Part shown: one piece after another, positions 52,169 through 61,624 of the stretch
Numbering within the stretch: the first letter of the stretch is position 1
Layout: each line of letters starts with the position of its first letter
Assembly (NCBI RefSeq): GCF_030056735.1
Contig: NZ_JASHKN010000003.1
Span: forward strand, 186,001 to 250,000
DNA length: 64,000 bases
DNA from: Rhodococcus sp. IEGM 1409
GTDB taxonomy: Bacteria > Actinomycetota > Actinomycetes > Mycobacteriales > Mycobacteriaceae
Reading direction: 5' to 3'
Made by a program: the position numbers and the translations under genes
Notes under the pieces: generated by a model
What the model saw: the letters and a program-made list of their open reading frames with translations, nothing else
Databases searched by the model: none
What the model was told of the DNA's origin: nothing

Positions 52169-52930
52169 GTGGCCGCAACGGTCTTCTTTCTCGACCCGGT
52201 TCCCGGAGTCGGTGAAATCGCGGTTTTGGACGGGCAGGAGGGTCGCCACGCGGCGACCGTTCGCCGGATCGGCGTCGGCGAGCGTTTGGTTTTGGCCGAC
52301 GGTCGTGGCCGGGTAGCCGATGCCGAGGTGACGAGCGTCGGCAAGGATCGTCTGGAACTGTTGGTCAGTGACGTCCAGGTTCTGCAGCAGCCCAAGCCGC
52401 AAGTGACACTTGTTCAGGCACTTCCCAAGGCCGAGCGTTCCGAGTTGGCCGTCGAACTGGCGACCGAGGCGGGGATCGACGCGGTGATTCCGTGGCAGTC
52501 CTTGCGGTGTGTTGCCAAGTGGGAGGGACCGAAGCTCGCCAAGGGCGTCGCACGCTGGAGAAGTGCGGCCGTGTCTGCGGCAAAGCAGTCCAGGCGCGCG
52601 TTTGTCCCGGAGATTTCGGAGTTGCACAAGACGGCGGCGGTGATCGCGTTGGTTCGCGACGCCGTTGCCCGCGGCGCTGTGGTTGCGGTGCTTCACGAAT
52701 CGGCGACGACGCCGTTGGCCGGCTTGCCGCTGGCGAGCGCGGAGGAGGTATTTCTGGTTGTCGGCCCCGAAGGTGGGCTGGACGATTCGGAGATCAGTGC
52801 GTTGTCGGAGGCCGGGGCCACTCCGGTGCTTCTCGGCCCGACGGTCCTGCGCACGTCGACCGCCGGAGCCGTTGCTCTGGGCGCCATCGGAGTGTTGACC
52901 GATCGCTGGGGACCGCGACCACTGCACTGA
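52169..52930 (+). CDS. rsmE: 16S rRNA m3U1498 methyltransferase
   Basis: A 253-residue SPOUT methyltransferase that methylates N3 of U1498 in 16S rRNA. The family segments LVQALPKAERSELAVELATE and the knot-forming FLVVGPEGGLDDSEISAL and LRTSTAGAVALGAIGVL are intact. The start is a GTG two bases after the dnaJ stop, so the hrcA-dnaJ-rsmE run is one operon. Confidence 0.95.
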   Translation: MAATVFFLDPVPGVGEIAVLDGQEGRHAATVRRIGVGERLVLADGRGRVADAEVTSVGKDRLELLVSDVQVLQQPKPQVTLVQALPKAERSELAVELATEAGIDAVIPWQSLRCVAKWEGPKLAKGVARWRSAAVSAAKQSRRAFVPEISELHKTAAVIALVRDAVARGAVVAVLHESATTPLAGLPLASAEEVFLVVGPEGGLDDSEISALSEAGATPVLLGPTVLRTSTAGAVALGAIGVLTDRWGPRPLH

Positions 52931-52991
52931 TCTTGCTGTGATCCCGAGCTGAATCGGATCCGGCGCTCAGCGAAGTGTCAGTTTTGCGCAC

Positions 52992-52997
52992 TATCGT
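52992..52997 (+). promoter_or_regulatory. -10 box upstream of the L,D-transpeptidase gene
   Basis: TATCGT fits TANNNT and lies 57 bases before the ATG, with a run TTTTGCGC upstream. No other element was recognised. Confidence 0.35.
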
Positions 52998-53053
52998 AAG
53001 GACGTCGGGGGTCGCCTTCGGCGTGAGTTGGTTCGGGGATTTCAGGAGGCCAG

Positions 53054-54292
53054 ATGTTGTCACGTGCGCATATGCGAATCGTTGGAGCGGTGTGTGCCGC
53101 GGCGGCGATGATGCTGGTCGCGGGGTGCACAGTCTCCACCGGAGACAACACAGGTTCTTCCAGCAGCGCCGTCACCACCACACCGACCAGCGAGGCGCTC
53201 GTCACGGTCACACCGGCTGACGGCGGAACCCCGGTGAGTCCGCTCGATCCCATCGAGGTCCAGGTCGCGAAGGGAACGCTGACGACAGTCGAGCTGACCA
53301 ATCCCGAAGGTAAGGAAGTCGCCGGCATCACGACGCCGGACAAGACGTCCTGGAAGCCGAGCGAACCCCTCGGGTACGGCAAGACCTACAAGTTGATCGT
53401 CGACGCCGTCGACGCGAATGGTGTTGCCACGACCAAGAACACGACGCTGACCACGGTCGCTCCGAGCAATCAGACTCGCGCGTACATCAACACCACCGGC
53501 GGCGCCTCGATCTCGGACGGTGGCACGTACGGCGTCGGCACGGTTGTCGCGGTTCATTTCGACGAGTTGATCGGTGACAAGGCCGCGGCCGAGAAGTCAC
53601 TGGTGGTCACCACCAATCCGCCGGTGCAGGGATCGTGGTACTGGGTCGACGGTCAGAACGTTCACTGGCGTCCGCAGAATTACTACGCACCAGGCACCAC
53701 GGTGTCGGTGAACGCGAACATCTACGGCAAGCAGTTGGGCAACGGCCTGTACGGCCAGCAGGACGACACCGTGTCCTTCAAGATCGGTGACTCCCACGTC
53801 TCGGTCGCCGACGACAACACCAAGATGGTGACCGTCTACGAAAACGGTCAGGTGATCAAGGAAATGCCGACCTCGATGGGCATGGGCGGCACCGAGACGA
53901 TCGGCGGCACGACGCTCTCGTTCTGGACCCAGCCCGGCACGTACACCGTCATGGACAAGGCCAATCCCGTGATCATGGATTCGTCGACCTACGGCCTGCC
54001 GATCAACTCGCGTCTCGGGTACAAGGAATCCATCAACTGGGCCACCCGCATCAGCACCGACGGCATCTACCTTCACGAGTTGGAGAGCACTGTCTGGGCA
54101 CAGGGAAACACCGATACCTCGCACGGTTGCCTCAATCTCAGCGCGGTCAATGCCAAATGGTTCTTCGACTTCTCCCAGCCAGGAGATGTCGTCGAGATCA
54201 AGAACACCGGCGGCGCTCCGCTGGAGGTCTGGCAGAACGGTGACTGGACGCTCTCGTGGGCCGACTGGGCCGCAGGCAGCGCCCTCACCTGA
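53054..54292 (+). CDS. L,D-transpeptidase lipoprotein with Ig-like domains
   Basis: A 412-residue exported lipoprotein: signal peptide with lipobox LVAGC, a Thr/Ser-rich linker, two Ig-like domains (about residues 60-250), then a YkuD catalytic domain. Its active-site histidine and cysteine are in TSHGCLNLSAVNAKWFF. It makes 3-3 peptidoglycan cross-links, as the mycobacterial Ldt enzymes do, and resists most beta-lactams except carbapenems as a class. A C-terminal Trp-rich segment (GDWTLSWADWAAG) is typical of the mycobacterial/rhodococcal type. Confidence 0.95.
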   Translation: MLSRAHMRIVGAVCAAAAMMLVAGCTVSTGDNTGSSSSAVTTTPTSEALVTVTPADGGTPVSPLDPIEVQVAKGTLTTVELTNPEGKEVAGITTPDKTSWKPSEPLGYGKTYKLIVDAVDANGVATTKNTTLTTVAPSNQTRAYINTTGGASISDGGTYGVGTVVAVHFDELIGDKAAAEKSLVVTTNPPVQGSWYWVDGQNVHWRPQNYYAPGTTVSVNANIYGKQLGNGLYGQQDDTVSFKIGDSHVSVADDNTKMVTVYENGQVIKEMPTSMGMGGTETIGGTTLSFWTQPGTYTVMDKANPVIMDSSTYGLPINSRLGYKESINWATRISTDGIYLHELESTVWAQGNTDTSHGCLNLSAVNAKWFFDFSQPGDVVEIKNTGGAPLEVWQNGDWTLSWADWAAGSALT

Positions 54293-54294
54293 GA

Positions 54295-54300
54295 TAGATT
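54295..54300 (+). promoter_or_regulatory. -10 box of a probable leaderless hydrolase transcript
   Basis: TAGATT (TANNNT) is followed by seven bases and the GTG at 54308. It overlaps the end region of the preceding gene. Confidence 0.5.
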
Positions 54301-54307
54301 TCCTCCG

Positions 54308-55108
54308 GTGCCTCGATTCAAGATTCCCTACGGTCCACACGAGCAACAGTTCGGGCATCTCTACGTTCCCGACGGAGTCGCAGATGGGACCGCCGCCGGG
54401 GCCGCCCACGGCCCGATCCCGATCGTCATGCAGATCCATGGTGGCTTCTGGAGCGGGCAGTACGGATTGAACCTGGGCACCGCGTTTGCAGTCGAACTCG
54501 CGCGTCACGGCGTCGCGGTGTGGAACATCGAATACCGCCGTCTCGGGGCGGGCGGTGGTTGGCCGGAGATGTCCGCCGACGTGAAAACCGCGTACGACGA
54601 AATCCCCGGACTGGTTGCCGCGAAGTCTTCGGCCGAATTCGATCTGAATCAGGTTTGCCTGCTCGGGCATTCGGCCGGTGGACATCTCGCAGTGTGGCTG
54701 GCGGGGGAGAAGGGCACGTTTGCCCGACCCGAGCGGGTCATTGCCCAGGCTGCCGCACTCGATCTGGCGTCGGCAGGCGAGCGTGGACGACGGATCAGCT
54801 TCATCGAGGATCTGTTCGGCGTTCCGTTCGACGCGGACCCGGATCTGTATCGCAGTGCGTCGCCGCAGCATCGACTACCGATCGGCGTCCCCGTTGTGTG
54901 CGTCACGGGTGCGCAGGACCTGCAGGTGCCTGCCAAGGTGAGCTCCCGGTATGCGAAAGCTGCCGAAGCGGCTGGTGATCCCGTGGCACTGCGTGTGATC
55001 GAGGGCGAAGGACACGATGCCTTTCTTTCACCCTCGACCGAGTCCTGGCAGGTCTCCCGCGAGTTGGTTCTCGCCGAAGACCCGCTGGCGCTGATCACGT
55101 CAGACTGA
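54308..55108 (+). CDS. Alpha/beta hydrolase (esterase/lipase type)
   Basis: A 266-residue cytosolic hydrolase with oxyanion motif MQIHGGFW, nucleophile serine in LLGHSAGGHLAVWLAG, aspartate in CVTGAQDLQVP and histidine in EGEGHDAFL, a complete triad of the BD-FAE/carboxylesterase type. The HGG motif suggests esters of short acyl groups or N-formyl substrates. The GTG start follows a TANNNT box by seven bases. Its last 9 bases overlap the end of the convergent efflux-pump gene. Confidence 0.88.
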   Translation: MPRFKIPYGPHEQQFGHLYVPDGVADGTAAGAAHGPIPIVMQIHGGFWSGQYGLNLGTAFAVELARHGVAVWNIEYRRLGAGGGWPEMSADVKTAYDEIPGLVAAKSSAEFDLNQVCLLGHSAGGHLAVWLAGEKGTFARPERVIAQAAALDLASAGERGRRISFIEDLFGVPFDADPDLYRSASPQHRLPIGVPVVCVTGAQDLQVPAKVSSRYAKAAEAAGDPVALRVIEGEGHDAFLSPSTESWQVSRELVLAEDPLALITSD

Positions 55109-56689
55109 CACAGGGGCCTTCTTGCCCGGCAGGATGGACGCGACGACAACTGCGCCCACGAACAGTGCAAGACCGCCCGCCCAACTGGCCGCCGAAATCG
55201 CGTCGGCATAGGCACTGGCGGCCGCGTCGAGCAACGGTTGTGCCTGAGCTGCAGCCAACGGGTTGCCTGCCATCTCTTCGGCGACCAACGAAGCGCCGCC
55301 GACAGATTCGCCCGACACCTCCATCGCGTACGCGGCCTGTTGAGCCAGCTCGCCCGTCAACTGCGGAACCTGCATGCCATTGATGAATCCGGCAATCGAA
55401 TCCTTGTAGCTCGCAGCGAGGATCGAGCCGAGGATCGCGATTCCCAGCGAGCCGCCGAGTTCGATGGCGGTGTCGTTGAGGCCACCCGCAGCGCCGAGAT
55501 CGTCCTCGGAGAAGTTGTCCATGATGGCGTCGGTGGCCGGCGGTTCACTGAGGCCGATGCCCAGGCCGAGCAGAATCAGTGGGACTGCGAACATCCAGTA
55601 GCTCGAATCGCCGTCGACCTGCGTGAGAATCAGAACGCCGATCGCGGCGACGACCATGCCGCCGACGATGGATGCCCGGACGCCGATCAGCGGGGTGACT
55701 CGGCCACTGACCACTGCGCCGATCGAGACGGCAATTGCCAAGGGCAGCAGACGAACACCGGTTTCGAGTGCCCCGTATCCGAGGATGAACTGGAATTGCT
55801 GCGAGATGAAGTAGATGGCACCGAAGGCGGCCAGGAACAGCAGAAGTACAGCGAGCGTCGCGCCGCCGACCATGCGCTGGCCGAGCTTACGGACGTCGAG
55901 CAGTGGCTGCGGGTGGCGCAGTTCCCAGACGACGAACGAGATGAGGCCGATTGCGGCGAGTGCAGCGGCACCGATGGGTCCGCCGCTCCACCCGAAGTGG
56001 AATCCGTTGATGATCGAGTACACGAGCGAGCCGATGGTGACCACGGAGAGTGCGCCGCCGATCCAGTCGATCCGGCCCAGGTGCTCGGCCTTGCTCGGCG
56101 GCACCAGAAGTACCGCGGCGACGGCAGCGACCGCGGCGATCGGGACGTTGATCAGGAAAGTGATGCTCCAGGAATGGCTGTCGAGAATCCATCCGGCCAG
56201 TAGGGGGCCGAGCGCGATCGCGAGACCTGACGTCGCTGCCCACGCCGCGATGGCGCGTGAACGCTCCGCTTTGGGAAAGGTTGCGACCAGAAGGGAGAGC
56301 GTCGCGGGCATGATGATCGCGGCGCCGACGCCCATGATCATTCGTGCCGCGATGACGGCGTTGGTGGTGTCCGCGATGCTGCCGAAGACGGCGCCGCCGG
56401 CGAACACGGCGAGTCCGGCCAGAAGCGCTCCGCGGCGGCTGTACTTGTCACCGATCACGCCGAACAGCAGCATCAGCGCGGCGTAGGGGACCGTGTAGCC
56501 GTCGATGACCCATTGAAGTTGAGTGCTGGTGAGGCCCAGGTCTCTGGTCATGTCCGGCGCGGCGACGATCAGCGCGGTGTTGGCCATCACGACGATCAGC
56601 AGGCTCAGGCACAACACCCCCAGGGCGGCCCATCGCCGTGAGTACGGCTGGTCCATCTCCGAGACAGGTTTGCTCATGAGTGTCGTCAT
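55100..56689 (-). CDS. MFS multidrug efflux transporter, DHA2 (14-helix) family
   Basis: A 529-residue membrane protein with 14 predicted helices and DHA2 signatures: LQWVIDGYTVPYAALMLLFG in helix 1-2, GVIGDKYSRRGALL, and motif C region ALGPLLAGWILDSHSW. It expels drugs or toxic compounds using the proton gradient. A divergent tetR-type gene with paired operators in the shared intergenic region is the expected local repressor. The N-terminal start MTTLMSKP has an alternative ATG four codons in. Confidence 0.92.
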   Translation of the reverse strand: MTTLMSKPVSEMDQPYSRRWAALGVLCLSLLIVVMANTALIVAAPDMTRDLGLTSTQLQWVIDGYTVPYAALMLLFGVIGDKYSRRGALLAGLAVFAGGAVFGSIADTTNAVIAARMIMGVGAAIIMPATLSLLVATFPKAERSRAIAAWAATSGLAIALGPLLAGWILDSHSWSITFLINVPIAAVAAVAAVLLVPPSKAEHLGRIDWIGGALSVVTIGSLVYSIINGFHFGWSGGPIGAAALAAIGLISFVVWELRHPQPLLDVRKLGQRMVGGATLAVLLLFLAAFGAIYFISQQFQFILGYGALETGVRLLPLAIAVSIGAVVSGRVTPLIGVRASIVGGMVVAAIGVLILTQVDGDSSYWMFAVPLILLGLGIGLSEPPATDAIMDNFSEDDLGAAGGLNDTAIELGGSLGIAILGSILAASYKDSIAGFINGMQVPQLTGELAQQAAYAMEVSGESVGGASLVAEEMAGNPLAAAQAQPLLDAAASAYADAISAASWAGGLALFVGAVVVASILPGKKAPVSV

Positions 56690-56733
56690 GGCGCGGCTCC
56701 GTTCCTGATGATCGAAGGCACCCTTCGATCTGT

Positions 56734-56778
56734 TTGCACACTGATGTGTAAGTTAATAACTTGCACACCAATGTGCAA
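56734..56778. promoter_or_regulatory. Paired TetR-type operators between efflux gene and regulator
   Basis: Two 18-bp dyads occur at 56734-56751 and 56761-56778. The second has perfect arms TTGCACA/TGTGCAA around CCAA; the first differs by one base in one arm. Centres are 27 bp apart. They lie in the divergent promoter region, so one regulator can control both genes. A palindrome TGATCTAGATCA (56786-56797), half of a CRP-like site, lies next to them. Confidence 0.75.
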
Positions 56779-56817
56779 CTATGATTGATCTAGATCACAG
56801 TTGGGCAGTCGAAAGAG

Positions 56818-57513
56818 GTGGAACGCGCGTTGACGCACTTGGGCACAGTCGTTTCGGGAACTGCCGAATCGAGCGGACGACAGCGTCGTAGTCAGGCCGC
56901 GGCCAATCGCAATCGCATCATCGAGGCGGCGATCACCGCTTTTGTCGCCGATCCGGATGCGAGCATGGACGACGTCGCGAAGGCCGCCGGTGTGGTCAGG
57001 CGAACCGTGTACGCGCATTTCGACAGCCGCGAGGCGCTGATCAACGGCATCGTGGACGAGGCGTCGACCGATCTCGTTGCCGCGCTGAGCAAAGCCGGTG
57101 AGCCGCCCGAGCGCCCGGATCTGGCGACTGCCGTACTGGCGTTGCTGTCGTGGCCGGTCGGTGATCGATTCCGGATGCTGCTCAGCTTTGCTCGCAAAGA
57201 GCTGGGGGAGCAGCGGATTCTCGATCTGATGGAACCTGCACGCGCAGTGAGTATCGGCGTCGTCGAGCGCGGTCAGCGCGACGGGACGTTCTCGACGTAC
57301 CTGCCGGCCGAGACTCTGGTCGCGATGACCGAAGCCGTCACGATCACTTTGTTCGATCAGGCGAACAGTGGGCTCATCACGGACTCGGGTGAATCCTTTG
57401 CCACGGTGTGCCTGGTCATCGCGGGTATCAGTCCGGAGCGAAGTGCCGAGACCGTCGCCGAAGCGTCGGAATGGATCCGAGAATCGCTGCCGGCCGGTCG
57501 GCGCAAGGATTAA
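56818..57513 (+). CDS. TetR-family transcriptional regulator of the efflux pump
   Basis: The 231-residue protein has a TetR DNA-binding domain (RIIEAAITAFVADPDASMDD, VAKAAGVVRRTVYAHFDSRE) and a C-terminal ligand domain without clear family. It is divergent from the DHA2 transporter and faces two operator dyads, so it most likely represses both. The start used is the GTG at 56818; a TTG 15 bases downstream is also possible because no strong ribosome site marks either. Confidence 0.9.
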   Translation: MERALTHLGTVVSGTAESSGRQRRSQAAANRNRIIEAAITAFVADPDASMDDVAKAAGVVRRTVYAHFDSREALINGIVDEASTDLVAALSKAGEPPERPDLATAVLALLSWPVGDRFRMLLSFARKELGEQRILDLMEPARAVSIGVVERGQRDGTFSTYLPAETLVAMTEAVTITLFDQANSGLITDSGESFATVCLVIAGISPERSAETVAEASEWIRESLPAGRRKD

Positions 57514-57540
57514 CAAGTGGGCCGTGTCCGACTCTGGCGC

Positions 57541-57546
57541 TAGACT
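57541..57546 (+). promoter_or_regulatory. -10 box upstream of phoH
   Basis: TAGACT fits TANNNT, 65 bases before the GTG start of phoH. No matching -35 box was seen. Confidence 0.35.
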
Positions 57547-57611
57547 TCGAAGTATCGAGGCTCACGAGTCGAGTGGGCTGATCGGACCAGAAAGCAGGCC
57601 ATATTCACCAC

Positions 57612-58700
57612 GTGAGTGAACACAGTGAACTCGACGGGAACCGTGTAACCACCATCACCGAGCGCGCTCTGCCTGCAGAGCGCACCGTCCGTTCGAGTAT
57701 GGACCTGGCGCCGGAGACCGTGCGTCAAGTCCTGGGGGCGACGGACGAGAATCTCACCGCGATCGAACGTGAGCTTCGTGCCGACATTCACGTACGTGGC
57801 GGAACCATCAACTTGTCCGGAACTGCCGCCGATGTAGCGCTGGCAGAACGTGTGTTCAGTGAATTGGCGTCGCTGGCCGGTCGGGGGCAACCCATCGCAC
57901 CGGACGCTGTCCGACGAACCATCGGCATGCTCACCAACGAGGTCGGCGAGTCTCCGGCCGAGGTGCTCTCCCTAGACATTCTTTCGCGCCGAGGCAAGAC
58001 GATTCGGCCGAAGACCCTCAACCAGAAACGCTACGTCGACGCCATCGACGAGAACACCATCGTGTTCGGAGTCGGCCCGGCCGGTACGGGCAAGACCTAC
58101 CTCGCCATGGCCAAGGCCGTACAGGCGTTGCAGGCCAAGCAGGTCTCTCGGATCATCTTGACCAGGCCGGCCGTCGAGGCCGGCGAGCGACTGGGCTTTC
58201 TGCCCGGCACATTGCACGAGAAGATCGATCCGTACCTGCGCCCGCTGCACGACGCATTGCACGACATGATGGATCCCGAGGCAATTCCGAAGTTGATGCA
58301 GGCCGGGGTCATCGAGGTCGCTCCGCTCGCCTACATGCGAGGCCGGACACTCAACGACGCCTTCATCATCTTGGACGAAGCGCAGAACACCACGGCCGAG
58401 CAGATGAAGATGTTCCTGACCCGTCTCGGGTTCGGTTCCAAGATCGTGGTCACCGGAGACGTGACTCAGGTCGATCTGCCGGGCGGGGCCCGTTCGGGTC
58501 TGCGTGCGGCATCCGAAATCCTCACCGGGATCGACGATATTCATTTCGCCGCTCTCGACAGCAGCGACGTCGTACGTCATCGGCTGGTCTCCCACATCGT
58601 CGACGCATACGAGCGCCACGAATCGGATCGGTCCGGCGAGTTGGCCGTCGGAAACCGGGCGCAGCGCCGCGCTGCACATGCTCATTCACCGCGACGGTAG
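57612..58700 (+). CDS. phoH: PhoH-family ATPase
   Basis: A 362-residue PhoH protein. Its N-terminal extension resembles a KH-like fold (residues about 30-90), followed by the ATPase with Walker [16 protein letters not shown] and Walker [13 protein letters not shown]. PhoH is thought to act in RNA metabolism together with YbeY, whose gene follows after 48 bases. The GTG start gives a 30-residue lead before conserved sequence. The phoH-ybeY-CorC-like-era order is widely conserved and links it to ribosome maturation. Confidence 0.94.
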   Translation: MSEHSELDGNRVTTITERALPAERTVRSSMDLAPETVRQVLGATDENLTAIERELRADIHVRGGTINLSGTAADVALAERVFSELASLAGRGQPIAPDAVRRTIGMLTNEVGESPAEVLSLDILSRRGKTIRPKTLNQKRYVDAIDENTIVFGVGPAGTGKTYLAMAKAVQALQAKQVSRIILTRPAVEAGERLGFLPGTLHEKIDPYLRPLHDALHDMMDPEAIPKLMQAGVIEVAPLAYMRGRTLNDAFIILDEAQNTTAEQMKMFLTRLGFGSKIVVTGDVTQVDLPGGARSGLRAASEILTGIDDIHFAALDSSDVVRHRLVSHIVDAYERHESDRSGELAVGNRAQRRAAHAHSPRR

Positions 58701-58748
58701 GCTGAGCGACGCATCAACCCCTACTTTTCCCAGGAAAGAGCGTCGCAC

Positions 58749-59291
58749 ATGAGCATCGAGGTCTCGAACGAATCGGGCATGGACATCTCCGAACCGGAGT
58801 TGATCAGCGTTGCCCGTTTCGTGATCGCTCGGATGGATGTCCATCCGGCGGCCGAGCTGTCGATGGTTCTCGTCGACTCCGCGACGATGGCGGATCTGCA
58901 CGTTCGTTGGATGGATCTGCCGGGCCCGACCGACGTCATGTCGTTCCCGATGGACGAACTCGAGCCGGGTGGCCGTCCCGATTCCCCCGAGCCTGGGCCG
59001 TCGATGCTCGGCGACATCGTGCTGTGTCCGTCTTTTGCTGCGGATCAGGCCGACAAGGCCGGGCATTCACTGGCTCATGAACTGGCACTCCTGACCGTTC
59101 ACGGTGTGTTGCACCTCCTCGGTTACGACCACGCAGAGCCGGAAGAGGAGAAGGAGATGTTCGGCTTGCAGAACAGCCTCCTCGAAGAGTGGTACGAAGA
59201 CCTTCGCCGTATCGACCGCGAAGCAGCACTGGCCGAACGTGATCAGAAGCTGCTCGGTAAAACGGGTTTCGTCGACGGAGTGGACCGATAA
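58749..59291 (+). CDS. ybeY: Endoribonuclease YbeY (rRNA maturation factor)
   Basis: A 180-residue zinc metalloprotein involved in 16S rRNA 3'-end processing and ribosome quality control. The metal site [11 protein letters not shown] has the three expected histidines. The segment [13 protein letters not shown] is also diagnostic. It lies 48 bases after phoH and 21 bases before the CBS-domain gene, in the same operon. Confidence 0.96.
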   Translation: MSIEVSNESGMDISEPELISVARFVIARMDVHPAAELSMVLVDSATMADLHVRWMDLPGPTDVMSFPMDELEPGGRPDSPEPGPSMLGDIVLCPSFAADQADKAGHSLAHELALLTVHGVLHLLGYDHAEPEEEKEMFGLQNSLLEEWYEDLRRIDREAALAERDQKLLGKTGFVDGVDR

Positions 59292-59312
59292 CAGTTATCC
59301 GGGGGTTCTGTA

Positions 59313-60617
59313 GTGAGTAGCGCCATAGCGCTCTTTGTTCTGGCGATTGCTCTTGTCCCGGTCGGTGGTGTCTTCGCGGCCGTCGACTCGGCGCTCAACA
59401 CCATTTCGTCGGCGCGCATCGACGAGATGGCAAAGGAAGAGCGAGCCGGTGCCGCGCGAGTGCAACGCATCCTGACCGATCGTCCGCGATACGTGAATCT
59501 GATGGTCCTGCTTCGCATTTTGTGCGAAATCACGGCCACCGTCGTACTCGTCGGCGGCCTGATCGACATCCTCTCGTTGGGCTGGGCGCTGACCGTCACC
59601 GCGGTGATCATGGTTCTCGTTTCGTACGTGGTCATCGGCGTCGGACCGAGAACGCTTGGGCGCCAACATGCGTACTCGATCGCGATGGCAGCGTCGCTGC
59701 CACTGCTCTGGATCGGTGTTCTGCTCGGGCCGATCAGTCGCGTCCTGATCCTCGTGGGTAACGCCTTGACCCCGGGTAAGGGCTTCCGCAACGGTCCGTT
59801 CGCTTCGGAAATCGAGCTGCGTGAACTGGTGGACATGGCGCAGGAACGCGGCGTCGTCGCCGACGAAGAACGCCGAATGATCCAGTCGGTCTTCGAACTA
59901 GGAGACACGTCGGCGCGCGAGGTGATGGTGCCCCGCACCGACATGGTGTGGATCGAGAACGACAAGAATGCCGGGCAGGCAACGTCGTTGGCAGTTCGGA
60001 GTGGTCACTCGCGATTGCCCGTCATCGGGGAGAACGTCGACGACGTGCTCGGAGTCGTCTATCTCAAGGATCTGGTCAAGCAGACTTATCACCTGCCTGA
60101 CGGCGGACGAAACGTCAACGTCTGCGACGTCATGCGACCGGCAGTGTTCGTTCCCGACTCGAAGCCGCTCGACAGCTTGCTGGCCGAGATGCAGCGCGAC
60201 CGCAATCACATGGCGATCCTCGTCGACGAGTACGGCGGAATCGCCGGGCTGGTCACGATCGAGGACGTCATCGAGGAGATCGTCGGTGAGATCGCCGACG
60301 AGTACGACGAGGACGAGACGCCGCCGATCGAGGATCTCGGTGACGGAATGTTCCGTGTATCCGCGAGGCTCCCGATCGAAGACCTCGGCGAATTATTCGA
60401 TCTCGAACTCGAACTCGACGAGGTCGAAACCGTCGGCGGGCTGATCGGATACGTACTCGGCCGAGTTCCACTTCCCGGTTCCGAAGTGGAGTACGACGGT
60501 TTGATCCTGCGCGGCGAGGGAACCAATACGGGCCGAGGCCGGGTACGCATCAGCACGGTGTTCGTGCAGCGTATCCCGCGGTCCGAAGACGAAGAGACAG
60601 AAGACACCGATGACTGA
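59313..60617 (+). CDS. CorC/HlyC-type membrane protein with DUF21 and CBS domains
   Basis: A 434-residue protein: an N-terminal DUF21 membrane region (about residues 1-150, four helices, [19 protein letters not shown]), a CBS pair ([35 protein letters not shown]) and a C-terminal CorC_HlyC domain. Such proteins are magnesium/cobalt efflux factors or putative hemolysins; the Mg2+ role is favoured by current family knowledge. The start is the GTG at 59313. It sits between ybeY and era as in mycobacteria. Confidence 0.9.
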   Translation: MSSAIALFVLAIALVPVGGVFAAVDSALNTISSARIDEMAKEERAGAARVQRILTDRPRYVNLMVLLRILCEITATVVLVGGLIDILSLGWALTVTAVIMVLVSYVVIGVGPRTLGRQHAYSIAMAASLPLLWIGVLLGPISRVLILVGNALTPGKGFRNGPFASEIELRELVDMAQERGVVADEERRMIQSVFELGDTSAREVMVPRTDMVWIENDKNAGQATSLAVRSGHSRLPVIGENVDDVLGVVYLKDLVKQTYHLPDGGRNVNVCDVMRPAVFVPDSKPLDSLLAEMQRDRNHMAILVDEYGGIAGLVTIEDVIEEIVGEIADEYDEDETPPIEDLGDGMFRVSARLPIEDLGELFDLELELDEVETVGGLIGYVLGRVPLPGSEVEYDGLILRGEGTNTGRGRVRISTVFVQRIPRSEDEETEDTDD

Positions 60618-60641
60618 GCGAGTGTTCAGCGAGGAGCAGTT

Positions 60642-61559
60642 ATGAGCAACAACGAATTCCGGTCAGGCTTCGTGTGTTTCGTGGGTCGACCCAATACGGG
60701 TAAGTCCACGCTGACCAACGCTTTGGTCGGCAGCAAGATCGCGATCACGTCATCGCGCCCGCAGACGACGCGCCATACGATTCGCGGCATCGTTCATCGC
60801 GAGCATGCGCAGCTGATCCTGGTGGACACCCCCGGACTGCACAAGCCCCGCACATTGCTCGGGCAGCGCCTCAACGACCTGGTTCGTGACACCTACTCCG
60901 AGGTCGACGTCATCGGCCTGTGCATCCCGGCTGACGAGGCCATCGGGCCCGGCGACCGCTGGATCGTGCAGCAGGTCCGTCAGATGGCGCCCAAGACCAA
61001 GCTGGTCGGCATCGTCACCAAGATCGACAAGGTAAGCCGCGACGCCGTCGGCAAGCAGTTGCTCGCGCTGTCCACCCTGCTCGGCCCCGAATCCGAGGTT
61101 GTCCCGGTGTCCGCGCAGTCGGGCGAACAGGTCGAGATCCTGGTCGACGTGCTCGCCGGTCTGATGGACGAGGGCCCGGCCTTCTACCCGGACGGCGAAC
61201 TGACGGACGAGCCCGAAGAGGTGCTCATGGCCGAACTCATCCGTGAGGCTGCGCTCGAGGGCCTCGGTGAAGAATTGCCGCACTCCTTGGCCGTGGTGAT
61301 CGAGGAGGTCATCCCGCGCGAGGGACGCACCGAAAAGCAGGGCGAGATGCTGGACGTCCATGCGTTGCTTTACGTCGAGCGGCCCAGCCAGAAGGGCATC
61401 GTCATCGGTAAGGGCGGAGCGCGGCTGCGGGAAGTCGGTACCAGTGCGCGCCTGCAGATCGAGAAACTGCTCGGTGTGCGGATCTTCCTGGAGTTGCACG
61501 TCAAGGTCGCCAAGGATTGGCAGCGCGACCCGAAGCAGCTGGGCCGGCTGGGCTTCTAG
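60642..61559 (+). CDS. era: GTPase Era
   Basis: A 305-residue essential GTPase that binds the 3' end of 16S rRNA during 30S assembly. G1 VGRPNTGKSTLTNALVG, G3 VDTPGLHKPR and G4 VTKIDKV precede the C-terminal KH domain (IVIGKGGARLREVGTSARLQ). GAGGAG lies before the ATG. It is the last gene of the phoH-era operon and is followed by a long hairpin. Confidence 0.97.
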   Translation: MSNNEFRSGFVCFVGRPNTGKSTLTNALVGSKIAITSSRPQTTRHTIRGIVHREHAQLILVDTPGLHKPRTLLGQRLNDLVRDTYSEVDVIGLCIPADEAIGPGDRWIVQQVRQMAPKTKLVGIVTKIDKVSRDAVGKQLLALSTLLGPESEVVPVSAQSGEQVEILVDVLAGLMDEGPAFYPDGELTDEPEEVLMAELIREAALEGLGEELPHSLAVVIEEVIPREGRTEKQGEMLDVHALLYVERPSQKGIVIGKGGARLREVGTSARLQIEKLLGVRIFLELHVKVAKDWQRDPKQLGRLGF

Positions 61560-61561
61560 GG

Positions 61562-61624
61562 CCTCCGGCCCCGTGAGTGGCTAAGCAGTCCCTGGACTCC
61601 TTAACCACTCACAGGGGCCGGAGG
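61562..61624. terminator. Long terminator hairpin after era, overlapping the convergent tetR end
   Basis: 61562-61584 pairs with 61601-61624 over more than 20 bp with a few mismatches (CCTCCGGCCCC...GTGAGTGG), and an inner stem AGTCC/GGACT tops it. The lower right arm includes the stop of the convergent TetR gene (61609). It should terminate transcription from both sides. Confidence 0.8.
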
